64,000 nt of DNA from Nocardia neocaledoniensis (GTDB lineage: Bacteria; Actinomycetota; Actinomycetes; Mycobacteriales; Mycobacteriaceae): assembly GCF_029868625.1 (NCBI RefSeq), contig NZ_JARWOJ010000316.1, positions 1 through 64,000 on the forward strand. Reading direction: 5' to 3'. A program made the translations under genes and the position numbers. Shown in pieces: positions 33,826 through 40,996 of this stretch. The notes beneath the pieces are model-generated. The model saw only the letters and a program-made list of their open reading frames with translations, made no database searches and was not told the origin of the DNA. Positions within the stretch are counted from its first letter, which is position 1, and each line of letters starts with the position of its first letter.

Positions 33826-34074
33826 AGAGTGCGGGTCGGTTCCATCGGCAGTGTCGGCGCGGCCGGCGACAATGCCGCGATGGAGCGCTTCTTCAGCCTG
33901 CTTCAACGCAACGTCTTGGACCGGCAGCGATTGAACACCCGCGAGCAGCTCCGGATCGCGATCGTCACCTGGATCGAACGCACCTACCACCGGCGGCGAC
34001 AGGCCAGGCTTGGCCGGTCGACCCCAATCGAATTCGAAACCATCGTGTCCCCAGCAGCCCGACAGGCTGTTTAA
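33826..34074 (+). pseudogene. C-terminal fragment of an IS3-family transposase (OrfB)
   Basis: The frame gives GSIGSVGAAGDNAAMERFFS, then LLQRNVLDRQRLNTREQLRI and TWIERTYHRRRQARLGRSTP to the stop. This is the last 80 residues of an IS3 OrfB with the final catalytic Glu region (AMERFFSLLQ). The first two catalytic Asp are missing. Confidence 0.88.
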
Positions 34075-34158
34075 CCGCTTTCACCCGATCCTGCAGCAGC
34101 CCCGAACGACCGACGGCGGCCTGATGAGGCAGGTCCTTCGTCTGCCGCTGCGTCGGCG

Positions 34159-35265
34159 CTATCGGTTGAGACGGCTCGTGCCTTCGTCGGTGACGTCGAC
34201 GTATTCAGCGTAGCCGCGGGTGTTGATGCTGCGTCCATCGATTTCGATATCGGCCTGGTATCCGGCGATGTATCCGCGGCCGACACCGAAACATGCTGGG
34301 GTGTCATATGTTCCGACGACTTCGACACGGTCGCGTACACCGAACCGGAAGCGGTGGGGCAGCAGCATTTCATGGTTGCCGGCGCTGTCGGTCGATGGTG
34401 CGTCCTGGTATTCGAGGACTTCGTAGAAGGTGCGGTCAGTAGCGATCTCGTTGACGCGCCAGTCGCCGTCGCCGGAGAGAGTGCGGAATTGCACCACGTC
34501 GCCGACGCGGTCGCCTAGCATGCCTACCCGGCAGAACAACAGCTGAGCGTCGGTGGACAGTTCGACCACGTGATAGGTGAAGAAGTCGACCGGCGCCTTG
34601 TAGCGCCAAGGGAGCAGGCGATCACGCAGGGCGTAAGGGCCCACGCAGCGTGCGTATTCGATGTTTCCCACACCCGACACCTCGACGCGGGCATCGGGTG
34701 TCTGGATCCAGCCGGTGTATTGCCCGAGCAAGCTCAGGTGATCGTAGGGCTGTCCCTGCACGAACCACGTTGCGCGTTCAGCGAGTGCGAACTGCAAGCG
34801 TGCGGTCAGGCCGGGAATGCCGATATCGACGACGAATTCCGGATAGCGTCCACTGATGGTCAGCTCCGCACCGAAATGCAGTCCTTCCCCGATGGGTCCG
34901 AAGACGCAGTCATCGCGCAGGGACACGATGCCGTAGTACGCCGCGTCCGCGGTGGAGATCGACACGGTGGCGGTGTCGCGTGGCGTCGTTGTGACGACAT
35001 CGTCGACGTCGAACGCTCGCTGTCCCGGCATTCCTGCCATCACCATGACACTCAAATACTGGTGCGGGGCAGCAAGCTTGGGGATCATCACCCCGTAGTG
35101 TGTCCAGCCGTAGAAACGATGTCCGGGCATCGGCAACAGTGGGTAGGAGCTGTCGAACGCGCGCGTGGACAACTTGGCGCCGCGTTCGGCGAAACCGAGG
35201 ACCGTATGGCGGGTTCCGGCGAGAATGAACCGGGTTGCCGCATTTTGGAGCGCAAGTGCTTTCAT
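34159..35265 (-). CDS. DUF6670-family protein (CrtC/lipocalin-like beta barrel)
   Basis: A 368-residue protein with alternating beta-strand pattern and many aromatic residues: HRFYGWTHYGVMIPKLAAPH, VELSTDAQLLFCRVGML, GVGNIEYARCVGPYAL. Composition and repeats resemble the tandem lipocalin-like fold of carotenoid hydratase (CrtC) relatives and DUF6670 proteins of mycolic bacteria. No signal peptide is seen. It is coupled to the SRPBCC gene by a 4-base ATGA overlap. The two probably act together on a hydrophobic substrate; function is unknown. Confidence 0.6.
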   Translation of the reverse strand: MKALALQNAATRFILAGTRHTVLGFAERGAKLSTRAFDSSYPLLPMPGHRFYGWTHYGVMIPKLAAPHQYLSVMVMAGMPGQRAFDVDDVVTTTPRDTATVSISTADAAYYGIVSLRDDCVFGPIGEGLHFGAELTISGRYPEFVVDIGIPGLTARLQFALAERATWFVQGQPYDHLSLLGQYTGWIQTPDARVEVSGVGNIEYARCVGPYALRDRLLPWRYKAPVDFFTYHVVELSTDAQLLFCRVGMLGDRVGDVVQFRTLSGDGDWRVNEIATDRTFYEVLEYQDAPSTDSAGNHEMLLPHRFRFGVRDRVEVVGTYDTPACFGVGRGYIAGYQADIEIDGRSINTRGYAEYVDVTDEGTSRLNR

Positions 35266-35780
35266 CGTGCATCACCGTCGCGCAGCTGCGTCAAATGGGT
35301 TCTCGTGTCCCGGGCAAGGCGATCGATCGTGGTCTGTGCCGCTGGGCGTGCCAGCTTCTGCAACGGCCGCGGTAGCCGGGGCTCGATCAGAAAGTCCCAG
35401 TCCAGCCGGCTGCCCGACTCTGTCGGTATCACGCGATACCGCTCACCGAAGCGGCGGAACACCGGGACTGTGCACGCTTGCACCGCGAAAGCGTTCTCCA
35501 GCCGGTCACCCCGCTCCTCCCACAGGAAGTAGCGCTCATGCACCGACAGCCCAGGCGCCACTGTCACAGTGCGCCGCGAGTCCACGCCACACGGTGAACC
35601 GGCTTCCCATCGGCACTCGCGCAACACCGAACACCAGTACAACGGACGCTCACCGTGCGACTCTCGCCACACCGTCTGCGCCGAAGCCGGCGACGTCACC
35701 GAGAATCCGTATCGACTCTCCTGCCAGCGGGGATCGTCGAAAAACGACTCCTCCACCCTCTGTAAACGGAACCTTCGCAC
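35262..35780 (-). CDS. SRPBCC-family protein
   Basis: A 172-residue protein starting at GTG 35780 with GAAGGGAG before it. The fold is suggested by VRRFRLQRVEESFFDD, ERYFLWEERGDRLENAFAVQ, RYRVIPTESGSRLDWDFLIE and a long C-terminal helix (RLARDTRTHLTQL). These proteins bind hydrophobic ligands in a helix-grip cavity. It is the first gene of the pair with DUF6670 and lies behind a perfect palindrome at 35845-35865. Confidence 0.65.
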   Translation of the reverse strand: MRRFRLQRVEESFFDDPRWQESRYGFSVTSPASAQTVWRESHGERPLYWCSVLRECRWEAGSPCGVDSRRTVTVAPGLSVHERYFLWEERGDRLENAFAVQACTVPVFRRFGERYRVIPTESGSRLDWDFLIEPRLPRPLQKLARPAAQTTIDRLARDTRTHLTQLRDGDAR

Positions 35781-35844
35781 GTCGAAATCTCCCTTCCAGG
35801 GTTTGAGGTCACCTCCCCCGAACTGTGACGACAGTACCCCACAA

Positions 35845-35865
35845 TCGGTTCGAAATTCGAACCGA
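35845..35865. promoter_or_regulatory. Perfect 10-1-10 palindrome, predicted HxlR operator
   Basis: TCGGTTCGAA and TTCGAACCGA flank a central A, 65 bases upstream of the SRPBCC start codon and just downstream of the HxlR gene. A related copy (14 of 19 bases) sits at 36324-36342 upstream of the HxlR gene itself. Confidence 0.7.
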
Positions 35866-35920
35866 CGTGAGCAGAAGTGCATCGCAAAACATCGCCGTGC
35901 GGGTCAGCGGCGTTCGAATT

Positions 35921-36307
35921 TCAGGGCAGGCGGTCCAGATCGTCGATGGGGTTGCGCTGGAAGCTCTGAACGCCCAGGTGCTGGGCCCAGCTGCGCGACC
36001 ACGCCTTGAGCGGGGCGAGCGCATAGAGCAGCTCGATCCCGATCGGGGTCAGCCGGTACTTCCCGTCAGTCACGGTTTCGGCAACACCGACCGACACCAG
36101 CTCACGTAACCGGGTTGACAGCACACTCGAGGAAATCCCCGCAAGACTACGCCGAAGCTCTCGAAATCCGACCGGATCTCCGCGTAGCTCCCACAGCACA
36201 GTGATCGCCCAACGGCGACCCAACAGATCGAAAGCCGCCATCAGAGGCTGACCAGAACTCGATCCTCGGACCGGAACCCCCGGCCTGGGAGGCATTGCTT
36301 CACTCAT
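35921..36307 (-). CDS. HxlR-family winged-helix regulator
   Basis: A 128-residue protein: LMAAFDLLGRRWAITVLWEL, GFRELRRSLAGISSSVLSTR, then the wing VETVTDGKYRLT-like segment. The conserved N-terminal Cys found in many HxlR proteins is absent (GSSSGQPLMAAF), so redox sensing through that Cys is unlikely. It is upstream of the SRPBCC-DUF6670 pair on the same strand and has likely operator copies before both transcripts. Confidence 0.88.
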   Translation of the reverse strand: MSEAMPPRPGVPVRGSSSGQPLMAAFDLLGRRWAITVLWELRGDPVGFRELRRSLAGISSSVLSTRLRELVSVGVAETVTDGKYRLTPIGIELLYALAPLKAWSRSWAQHLGVQSFQRNPIDDLDRLP

Positions 36308-36323
36308 CGACCCACCCTATAAG

Positions 36324-36342
36324 CGGTTCGGAATTGCGAGCG
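36324..36342. promoter_or_regulatory. Secondary, imperfect copy of the HxlR operator
   Basis: CGGTTCGGAATTGCGAGCG keeps the left half CGGTTCG and central AATT of the perfect palindrome at 35845-35865. It lies 17 bases upstream of the HxlR start, fitting autoregulation at lower affinity. Confidence 0.5.
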
Positions 36343-36411
36343 GCATAGGTCGGCGACATTCTGTCTTGCGCGGGCCGAGACCCAGTCCGAGCACACCGAC
36401 CAGATTCAGTC

Positions 36412-36760
36412 GTGGACTGCGGCGTGTTCCTCCATGAGCGCGGTCAGCTCCGCCTGGTGCGCTACCTGCAGGGAAGACTTGTCGAATCCCTGCATCACCA
36501 CAACGCCGACCTTCTTACCCAGATCGATCGGATCTGGAGTGAGCCCGATCGGGCAGCCGCAGCGACGACGACCAGCATCGAGCGGCTCGAAGCTGACCTC
36601 ACCGAGGCCCGGACCGCCATTCAGCCCGAACGCATCCGTGCGGACTCAGTCCAAGACGAACTCGCCGCCGCCAGGCTCGGCCCCGGCCGCCCGCGAGCGA
36701 GCTGACGAGCTACGCACCGAGCTCGCCGACGTCCGGCACCTCGGTACTGCCGGTCAATGA
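36412..36760 (+). pseudogene. Frameshifted coiled-coil protein gene
   Basis: One frame gives SIERLEADLTEARTAIQPER followed by IRADSVQDELAAAR; a one-base shift near 36680 continues as RERADELRTELADVRHLG to a stop at 36760. The heptad-rich pattern resembles the coils of KfrA-like or integrase-accessory proteins. The first 40 residues (LVRYLQGRLVESLHHHNADL) are unrecognised. Confidence 0.4.
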
Positions 36761-36797
36761 CGATTCACTCACCTCTACCGTTGCGACGCATCGGGCG

Positions 36798-38066
36798 ATG
36801 CCGCCGAGGAGTGAGCTGGCCGACCCCTTTCCGCCCACCGATGTGCTGTGGGCATCCCCGAAATGCACCAACCACTCCGTGGCCCGCGGCCGGCGCCGCA
36901 ACATCGACTCCACCCACGACCTGTTCGGCGAGGTCCTGCCCGACGCCGCCGCCGAGCGGTCGCGGGCGACGATGTGGGACGTCGTGCGCTTCGCCGAGCA
37001 CCACCGCTACCGCTCCGTTGTGGTCGAAAACGTCGTCGACGCAGCCAAATGGGTGCTGTTCGACGCGTGGCTGACCGCCATGGACGCCCTCGGCTACCGC
37101 CACCGCATCGTCTACCTCAACAGCATGCACGCCGCCGCGGCCGGCGACCCCGCCCCGCAGAGCCGCGACCGCATGTACGTCGTGTTCTGGCGCACCGGAA
37201 ACCCCGCGCCGGACCTGGACCGCTGGACCCGCCCGCGCACCTGGTGCACCCACTGCGACCACGAGGTCACCGCCGTGCAGGCGTGGAAGAACCCGGCGCG
37301 ACCCTGGGGTCGCTACCGCGCCCAGTATGTGTGGCGGTGCCCGTCGACCAGCTGCCGCAACGCCGTCGTCGAACCGCGCTGGTTGCCCGCGGCGTCGGTG
37401 ATCGACTGGAACCTGCGCGGCCAGCGCATCGGCGACCGGTCGAAGCCCTTGGCCGCCAAGACGATCGCCCGCATCCAGGCCGGTCTGGCGAAGTACACGA
37501 ACGAGGCGTGCCTGGTCCCCGCAGGCGGGACCTGGCGCACCGACCCGACACCGGTCCGGGACCCGTTCGCGGCCCGGACAACCCGCGAGACCGATGCACT
37601 GCTGGTGCCCGTCGAAGGCCGCGACGGCAAGCACGCAATGCCGGTCACCGCGCCGGTACGAACGATGACCACAAGGTCGGAAACCGCGGTGCTGGTGCCC
37701 TACTACGGCAACGGCACCGCCCGCACCGCCGAGGCGCCGCACGGCACCGTGACCACGAAAGACCGGTGGGCCATGGTCGTCCCGCTGCGCAACCACAACA
37801 CCGCCAAGCCGCTGACCGAGCCGCTCGACACGGTCGCCGCCGCGGGCAACCACCACGGCCTGACAACGGTCGCCGCCGACCTCGACGACTGCGAGTTCCG
37901 GATGCTCGAACCCTACGAAATCAAGCGCGCCATGGCATTCGGCGCCGATTACATCATGCGGGGTAGCCGGCGCGAGCAAGTTCGCCTCGCCGGAAACGCC
38001 GTCACACCACCCGCAGCACGAGACCTGATCAGCGCTGTCGCTGAATCGCTCATTCCGAATTCGTGA
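36798..38066 (+). pseudogene. Phage-type DNA (cytosine-5) methyltransferase lacking its N-terminal motif I
   Basis: A 422-codon frame begins directly before motif IV (DVLWASPKCTNHSVARG, with the catalytic Cys). It continues through motif VI (VVENVVDAAKW), motif VIII (PQSRDRMYVVFWR), a zinc-ribbon-like insert (CTHCDHEV...CPSTSC) and ends with motifs IX-X (RLAGNAVTPPAARDLI). The AdoMet-binding motif I (FxGxGG) and motifs II-III, about 65 residues, are missing, and upstream sequence in frame shows no such region. It is probably inactive, although the rest is undamaged. Confidence 0.82.
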
Positions 38067-38080
38067 AAGGAGACCAGACG

Positions 38081-38347
38081 ATGGAGGAGAGGACCACGAT
38101 TGGCGGGGGCGCGCTCGCCGATGTCGGAACGGTCGGCGCACTGGCGTTGTCCGCTGACGGTTGGTACACCACGGAGGAGGTCGCGGCGCTGCTCAAGGTC
38201 GACCCGTCGAGCTTGCGACGCTGGAGGACCGCGGTTCCACCGCAGGGACCGCCGTTTGTTCACCTTTCCGGCAGGGTGACCCGGTACCTGGGCACGGATC
38301 TGTTCGCGTACCTGCGCCGCAACCGGACCGATCCGGCGGCGGCGTGA
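38081..38347 (+). CDS. Excisionase-like helix-turn-helix protein
   Basis: An 88-residue protein with a MerR/Xis-type winged helix: WYTTEEVAALLKVDPSSLRR, then FVHLSGRVTRYLGTDLFAYL. AAAGGAGACC precedes ATG 38081. Its stop overlaps the integrase ATG by one base (TGATG), the usual order of directionality factor then integrase. It probably steers the integrase toward excision or regulates it. Confidence 0.82.
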   Translation: MEERTTIGGGALADVGTVGALALSADGWYTTEEVAALLKVDPSSLRRWRTAVPPQGPPFVHLSGRVTRYLGTDLFAYLRRNRTDPAAA

Positions 38348-39645
38348 TGGACTCGAAGGCAGTTCACGCCATTCCGCTCGGTGTCGATATTCGCGCCGAC
38401 ATCGAGGAACGGAACCGCGCGAAGCCATTCCGGGCGCGGGTGCGCTGGACCGATCCCACAACGAAGGCGCGGCCGTCGAAATCCGAGTCTTTCGATACGC
38501 GTGAGGAAGCCGAATCGTGGGTCGAGCGGATCAAGAGTGCCGCGGCCCGCGGCGTCGACCCGAAGATGGCGACCGCCACGCTCGCCGACTACGGCAAGGC
38601 GAGCTGGGAAACCGCGATGCGTGGCATCGAGGCCAAGACCGTCGGTGATGCCTACAAACCGGCGTGGGCGCGTCGAGTAGTTCCGGCGCTGGGCCACCTG
38701 CCGGTCACGATGGTCAGCGCAGGCATCGTCGACCGGGCAGTGATGAACTGGATCGCGACCGGCGTCAGCAAGTCGGCGGTGAAGAACAGCCTCGCCGCGT
38801 TGGCGCGCGTGCTGGATCAAGCCGTCCGTGACGAGGTGATCGACCAGAACCGCGTGAAGATCACGGGCTGGCAGGGACAGTACGAACGGATCGAAGACGA
38901 GCTGGACGACCCGCGGGCGCTGGCCCTGCCGGACTGGTCGACGCTGACGACGCTTGCCGACGCCCTCGTCGCCGCGTCCTCGGACGAGTTTCGCGGCTGG
39001 GGTGATGTCGTTCTGTTCGCGGCCTGCACTGCGTCGCGAATCGGTGAGGTGTCCGGAGTCAGAGTGAAGGACATCGACACCGAGCAGTGGATCTGGAACC
39101 TGCGTCGGCAAACCTCCCCCGGCCCCGGCGGCATGGTGGACAAGGGCACGAAAGGCAAACGGTCTCGCCGAGTTCCGATCATCGACGAACTCCGGCCGAT
39201 GCTGGCCAACCGAATTCGGGCACGGCAGGACAAGCCCGACGCGCGCCTGTTCATCGGCCCCCGCGGCGGACGCATCCAAACCGGAGTCCTGCAGAAGGCA
39301 ACGCACTGGGACGAAGTGGTAACCCGCCTGGGCTACGACCACCTACGGCGACACGATCTGCGCCATACCGGACTCACCTGGTTCGCCGACGCCGGCGTGC
39401 CCCTGCACAGGCTCCAGCAGATCGCCGGGCACACCGACCCGCGGATCACCCAGCGATACCTGCACCCGGACATCGTCGCGCTGCAGAAGGACGGCGACAT
39501 GCTCTCCGCGCACCTGAAAACACCCAGACGGTCCCCAAATGGTCCCCAACTTCGACTGGTCCGACCAAGAAAAATCCCCTCCGACCCAGGTCGGAGGGGA
39601 TTTTTCTTGGTCGGGCTGACAGGATTTGAACCTGCGACCACCTGA
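38347..39645 (+). CDS. int: Tyrosine-type site-specific integrase
   Basis: A 432-residue recombinase. An N-terminal arm-binding domain (residues 15-70, FRARVRWTDPTTKARPSKSE) and SAM-like core-binding domain (75-170) precede the catalytic domain: Arg in ASRIGE near 230, HDLRHTG near 336, GH near 361 and Tyr in QRYLHPD near 371. The last 30 residues are encoded across the tRNA terminator and the tRNA 3' end, ending VGLTGFEPATT. All catalytic residues are present, so the element may still move. Confidence 0.95.
   Translation: MDSKAVHAIPLGVDIRADIEERNRAKPFRARVRWTDPTTKARPSKSESFDTREEAESWVERIKSAAARGVDPKMATATLADYGKASWETAMRGIEAKTVGDAYKPAWARRVVPALGHLPVTMVSAGIVDRAVMNWIATGVSKSAVKNSLAALARVLDQAVRDEVIDQNRVKITGWQGQYERIEDELDDPRALALPDWSTLTTLADALVAASSDEFRGWGDVVLFAACTASRIGEVSGVRVKDIDTEQWIWNLRRQTSPGPGGMVDKGTKGKRSRRVPIIDELRPMLANRIRARQDKPDARLFIGPRGGRIQTGVLQKATHWDEVVTRLGYDHLRRHDLRHTGLTWFADAGVPLHRLQQIAGHTDPRITQRYLHPDIVALQKDGDMLSAHLKTPRRSPNGPQLRLVRPRKIPSDPGRRGFFLVGLTGFEPATT
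39565..39610. terminator. Terminator of tRNA-Pro, inside the integrase 3' end
   Basis: Two perfectly complementary 20-base arms (39565-39584 and 39591-39610) surround CCCAGG. The stem has a GC core TCCCCTCCGA and A/T feet giving a T-run in either direction. It begins immediately after the tRNA 3' end. It ends tRNA transcription on the minus strand and may also cut integrase mRNA, since it lies within its last codons. Confidence 0.9.
39610..39644 (-). repeat. Proximal attachment site within tRNA-Pro
   Basis: Identical over 35 bases to 33333-33367. The copy forms the 3' part of the intact tRNA from the T-arm to the discriminator base, plus one flanking base. The identity ends sharply on both sides (T/G before, G/A after). 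Confidence 0.92.
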
Positions 39646-39684
39646 CCCCCAGTCAGGTGCGCTACCAAGCTGCGCCACAGCCCG
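39611..39684 (-). tRNA. tRNA-Pro (anticodon GGG)
   Basis: 74 bases fold as a full cloverleaf: acceptor CGGGCUG/CAGCCCG, D-stem GCGC/GCGC, anticodon stem CCUGA/UCAGG with loop CUGGGGG (anticodon GGG), T-stem GCAGG/CCUGU with loop UUCAAAU and discriminator A. CCA is not encoded. It is the target of the integrative element, which leaves the gene intact. Confidence 0.95.
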
Positions 39685-39771
39685 TCTTGCCCCCGTTGCC
39701 GGGTGCTCGAAAAGATTACCGCACGACTCTCCGTAGGTACTAATCGGCTGGTAGAGGGGCTGTTTTGGGTG

Positions 39772-40416
39772 TCAGGGGCGCCAGAAGAAGTGGTGGGTGA
39801 CGCCGCTGGGGCTGAGGACGTGTTCGTGGTGGAAACGGTCGGTGAGTTCGTCGGGGGTGGTCCAGAGGCGTTCGCCGCGGCCGAGGGTGATGGGGGCGAC
39901 GGCGACGTGCATGGTGTCGATCAGGTCGGCGTCGAGGAAGGCGCGGACGGTGGCGACGCCGCCGCCGATGCGGACGTCCTTGCCGTCGGCGGCCTCGAGG
40001 GCGCGGGCGAGGGCGTCCTTTGGGGTGGCGTCGAGGAAGTGGAAGGTGGTGTCGGAGAGGGTGAAGGAGGGGCGGGGGTGGTGAGTGAGGACGAAGACCG
40101 GGGTATGGAAGGGCGGGTTGTCACCCCACCAGCCCTGCCAGTCGTGGTTCTCCCACGGGCCGCGCTGAGGTCCGAACTTGTTGCGTCCCATGATCTCCGC
40201 GCCGATGTTCACCGCGTAGTCGCGGATGATGTAGTCGTCGAGGCCGTAGGTGCCGCCGGGGTCGGTGCGGTTGGGCCAGTGGGCGGTGGCGCCCGCCCAG
40301 GACATGAAGTCGGCGGGGTCGGCGTGGCCGAACGGACGGTCGAGGCTCTGGCCCTCGCCTGCGCCGTAGCCGTCGGTGGAGACCGCGAAGTTCTGGACGC
40401 GTACCTGAGGTGACAT
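39772..40416 (-). CDS. Dihydrofolate-reductase-like / RibD C-terminal domain protein
   Basis: A 214-residue protein of the family of flavin-pathway and antibiotic-resistance-associated reductases. GRNKFGPQRG, HHPRPSFTLSDTTFHFLD, DGKDVRIGGGVATVRAFL and DTMHVAVAPITLGRGERLW are the RibD_C hallmarks, the GGG loop binding NADPH. The physiological substrate is unknown. It is divergent from an HxlR regulator that likely controls it. Confidence 0.88.
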   Translation of the reverse strand: MSPQVRVQNFAVSTDGYGAGEGQSLDRPFGHADPADFMSWAGATAHWPNRTDPGGTYGLDDYIIRDYAVNIGAEIMGRNKFGPQRGPWENHDWQGWWGDNPPFHTPVFVLTHHPRPSFTLSDTTFHFLDATPKDALARALEAADGKDVRIGGGVATVRAFLDADLIDTMHVAVAPITLGRGERLWTTPDELTDRFHHEHVLSPSGVTHHFFWRP

Positions 40417-40474
40417 CGGAGACCCTTCTGATTGCGTTCTGCAAGTAGTTGCGAACGTACTCTAGACTGATCTC

Positions 40475-40990
40475 GTGACGCAACCAGTTTCACCGAAAAA
40501 GTTGCCGGTGCCGCCGGGGAAGTCAGGATGCCCGATCAACCGGACGGTCGAGCTGCTCGGTGATCGGTGGAGCCTGATCGTGGTGCGCGACATCATGTTC
40601 GGCGGCCACACGCACTTCCGCGAGTTGCTCACGGGATCGATCGAGGGCATCGCGTCCAACATCCTGGCCGCACGGCTGGCGAAACTGGTCGCGGCGGGGC
40701 TGCTGACCCGCGATGACGATCCGAGCCATCGGCAGAAGGTCGAATACCACCTGACGGAGGCGGCGATTCAGCTCGTTCCGGTGCTGGCACAGCTCGGCGC
40801 GTGGGGTGCGGCCTGGCTGGAGACGACGCCGGAGCTGACCGTGCGGGCCGAACTCCTGGCCGCGGGCGGGCCGCCGCTGTGGGAACGGTTCATGGACGAA
40901 TTGCGCGCCGTTCATCTCCACGGTGCGCCGGCCCCGGCCGACGGCGTCCTCGCGGAATTGACCGCCGCCTACCTGGCGACGAAGGGGTAG
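40475..40990 (+). CDS. HxlR-family transcriptional regulator
   Basis: A 171-residue protein with a GTG start. KSGCPINRTVELLGDRWSLI carries the conserved Cys near residue 18, followed by HFRELLTGSIEGIASNILAA. The Cys suggests redox or electrophile sensing, as in YodB/HypR. The divergent RibD_C-like reductase and an imperfect palindrome (GTTCTGCAA..TTGCGAAC, 40436-40456) between them fit local repression. Confidence 0.88.
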   Translation: MTQPVSPKKLPVPPGKSGCPINRTVELLGDRWSLIVVRDIMFGGHTHFRELLTGSIEGIASNILAARLAKLVAAGLLTRDDDPSHRQKVEYHLTEAAIQLVPVLAQLGAWGAAWLETTPELTVRAELLAAGGPPLWERFMDELRAVHLHGAPAPADGVLAELTAAYLATKG

Positions 40991-40996
40991 TGCCGA

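Larger units (their letters stand above)
33333..39644 (+). mobile_element. 6.3-kb integrative element in tRNA-Pro(GGG)
   Basis: The borders are the 35-bp direct repeats derived from the tRNA 3' end. Next to the tRNA are a tyrosine integrase and an excisionase-like protein, in the usual order and orientation. Inside are a truncated methyltransferase, a frameshifted coiled-coil gene, the DUF6670-SRPBCC-HxlR cargo, and at the far end fragments of an IS3 transposase and an acyl-CoA-ligase-like gene. No replication, packaging or conjugation gene is present, so it is a satellite-like or decayed element. Confidence 0.85.

Noticed and set aside
36765-38141. 458-codon minus-strand frame opposite the methyltransferase
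   Set aside because: Methyltransferase motifs IV-X are unmistakable on the plus strand; the opposite frame has no recognisable features.
34159-39645. An intact prophage
   Set aside because: Integrase and excisionase-like genes are present, but no portal, terminase, capsid, tail or lysis gene is seen in the 6.3 kb.
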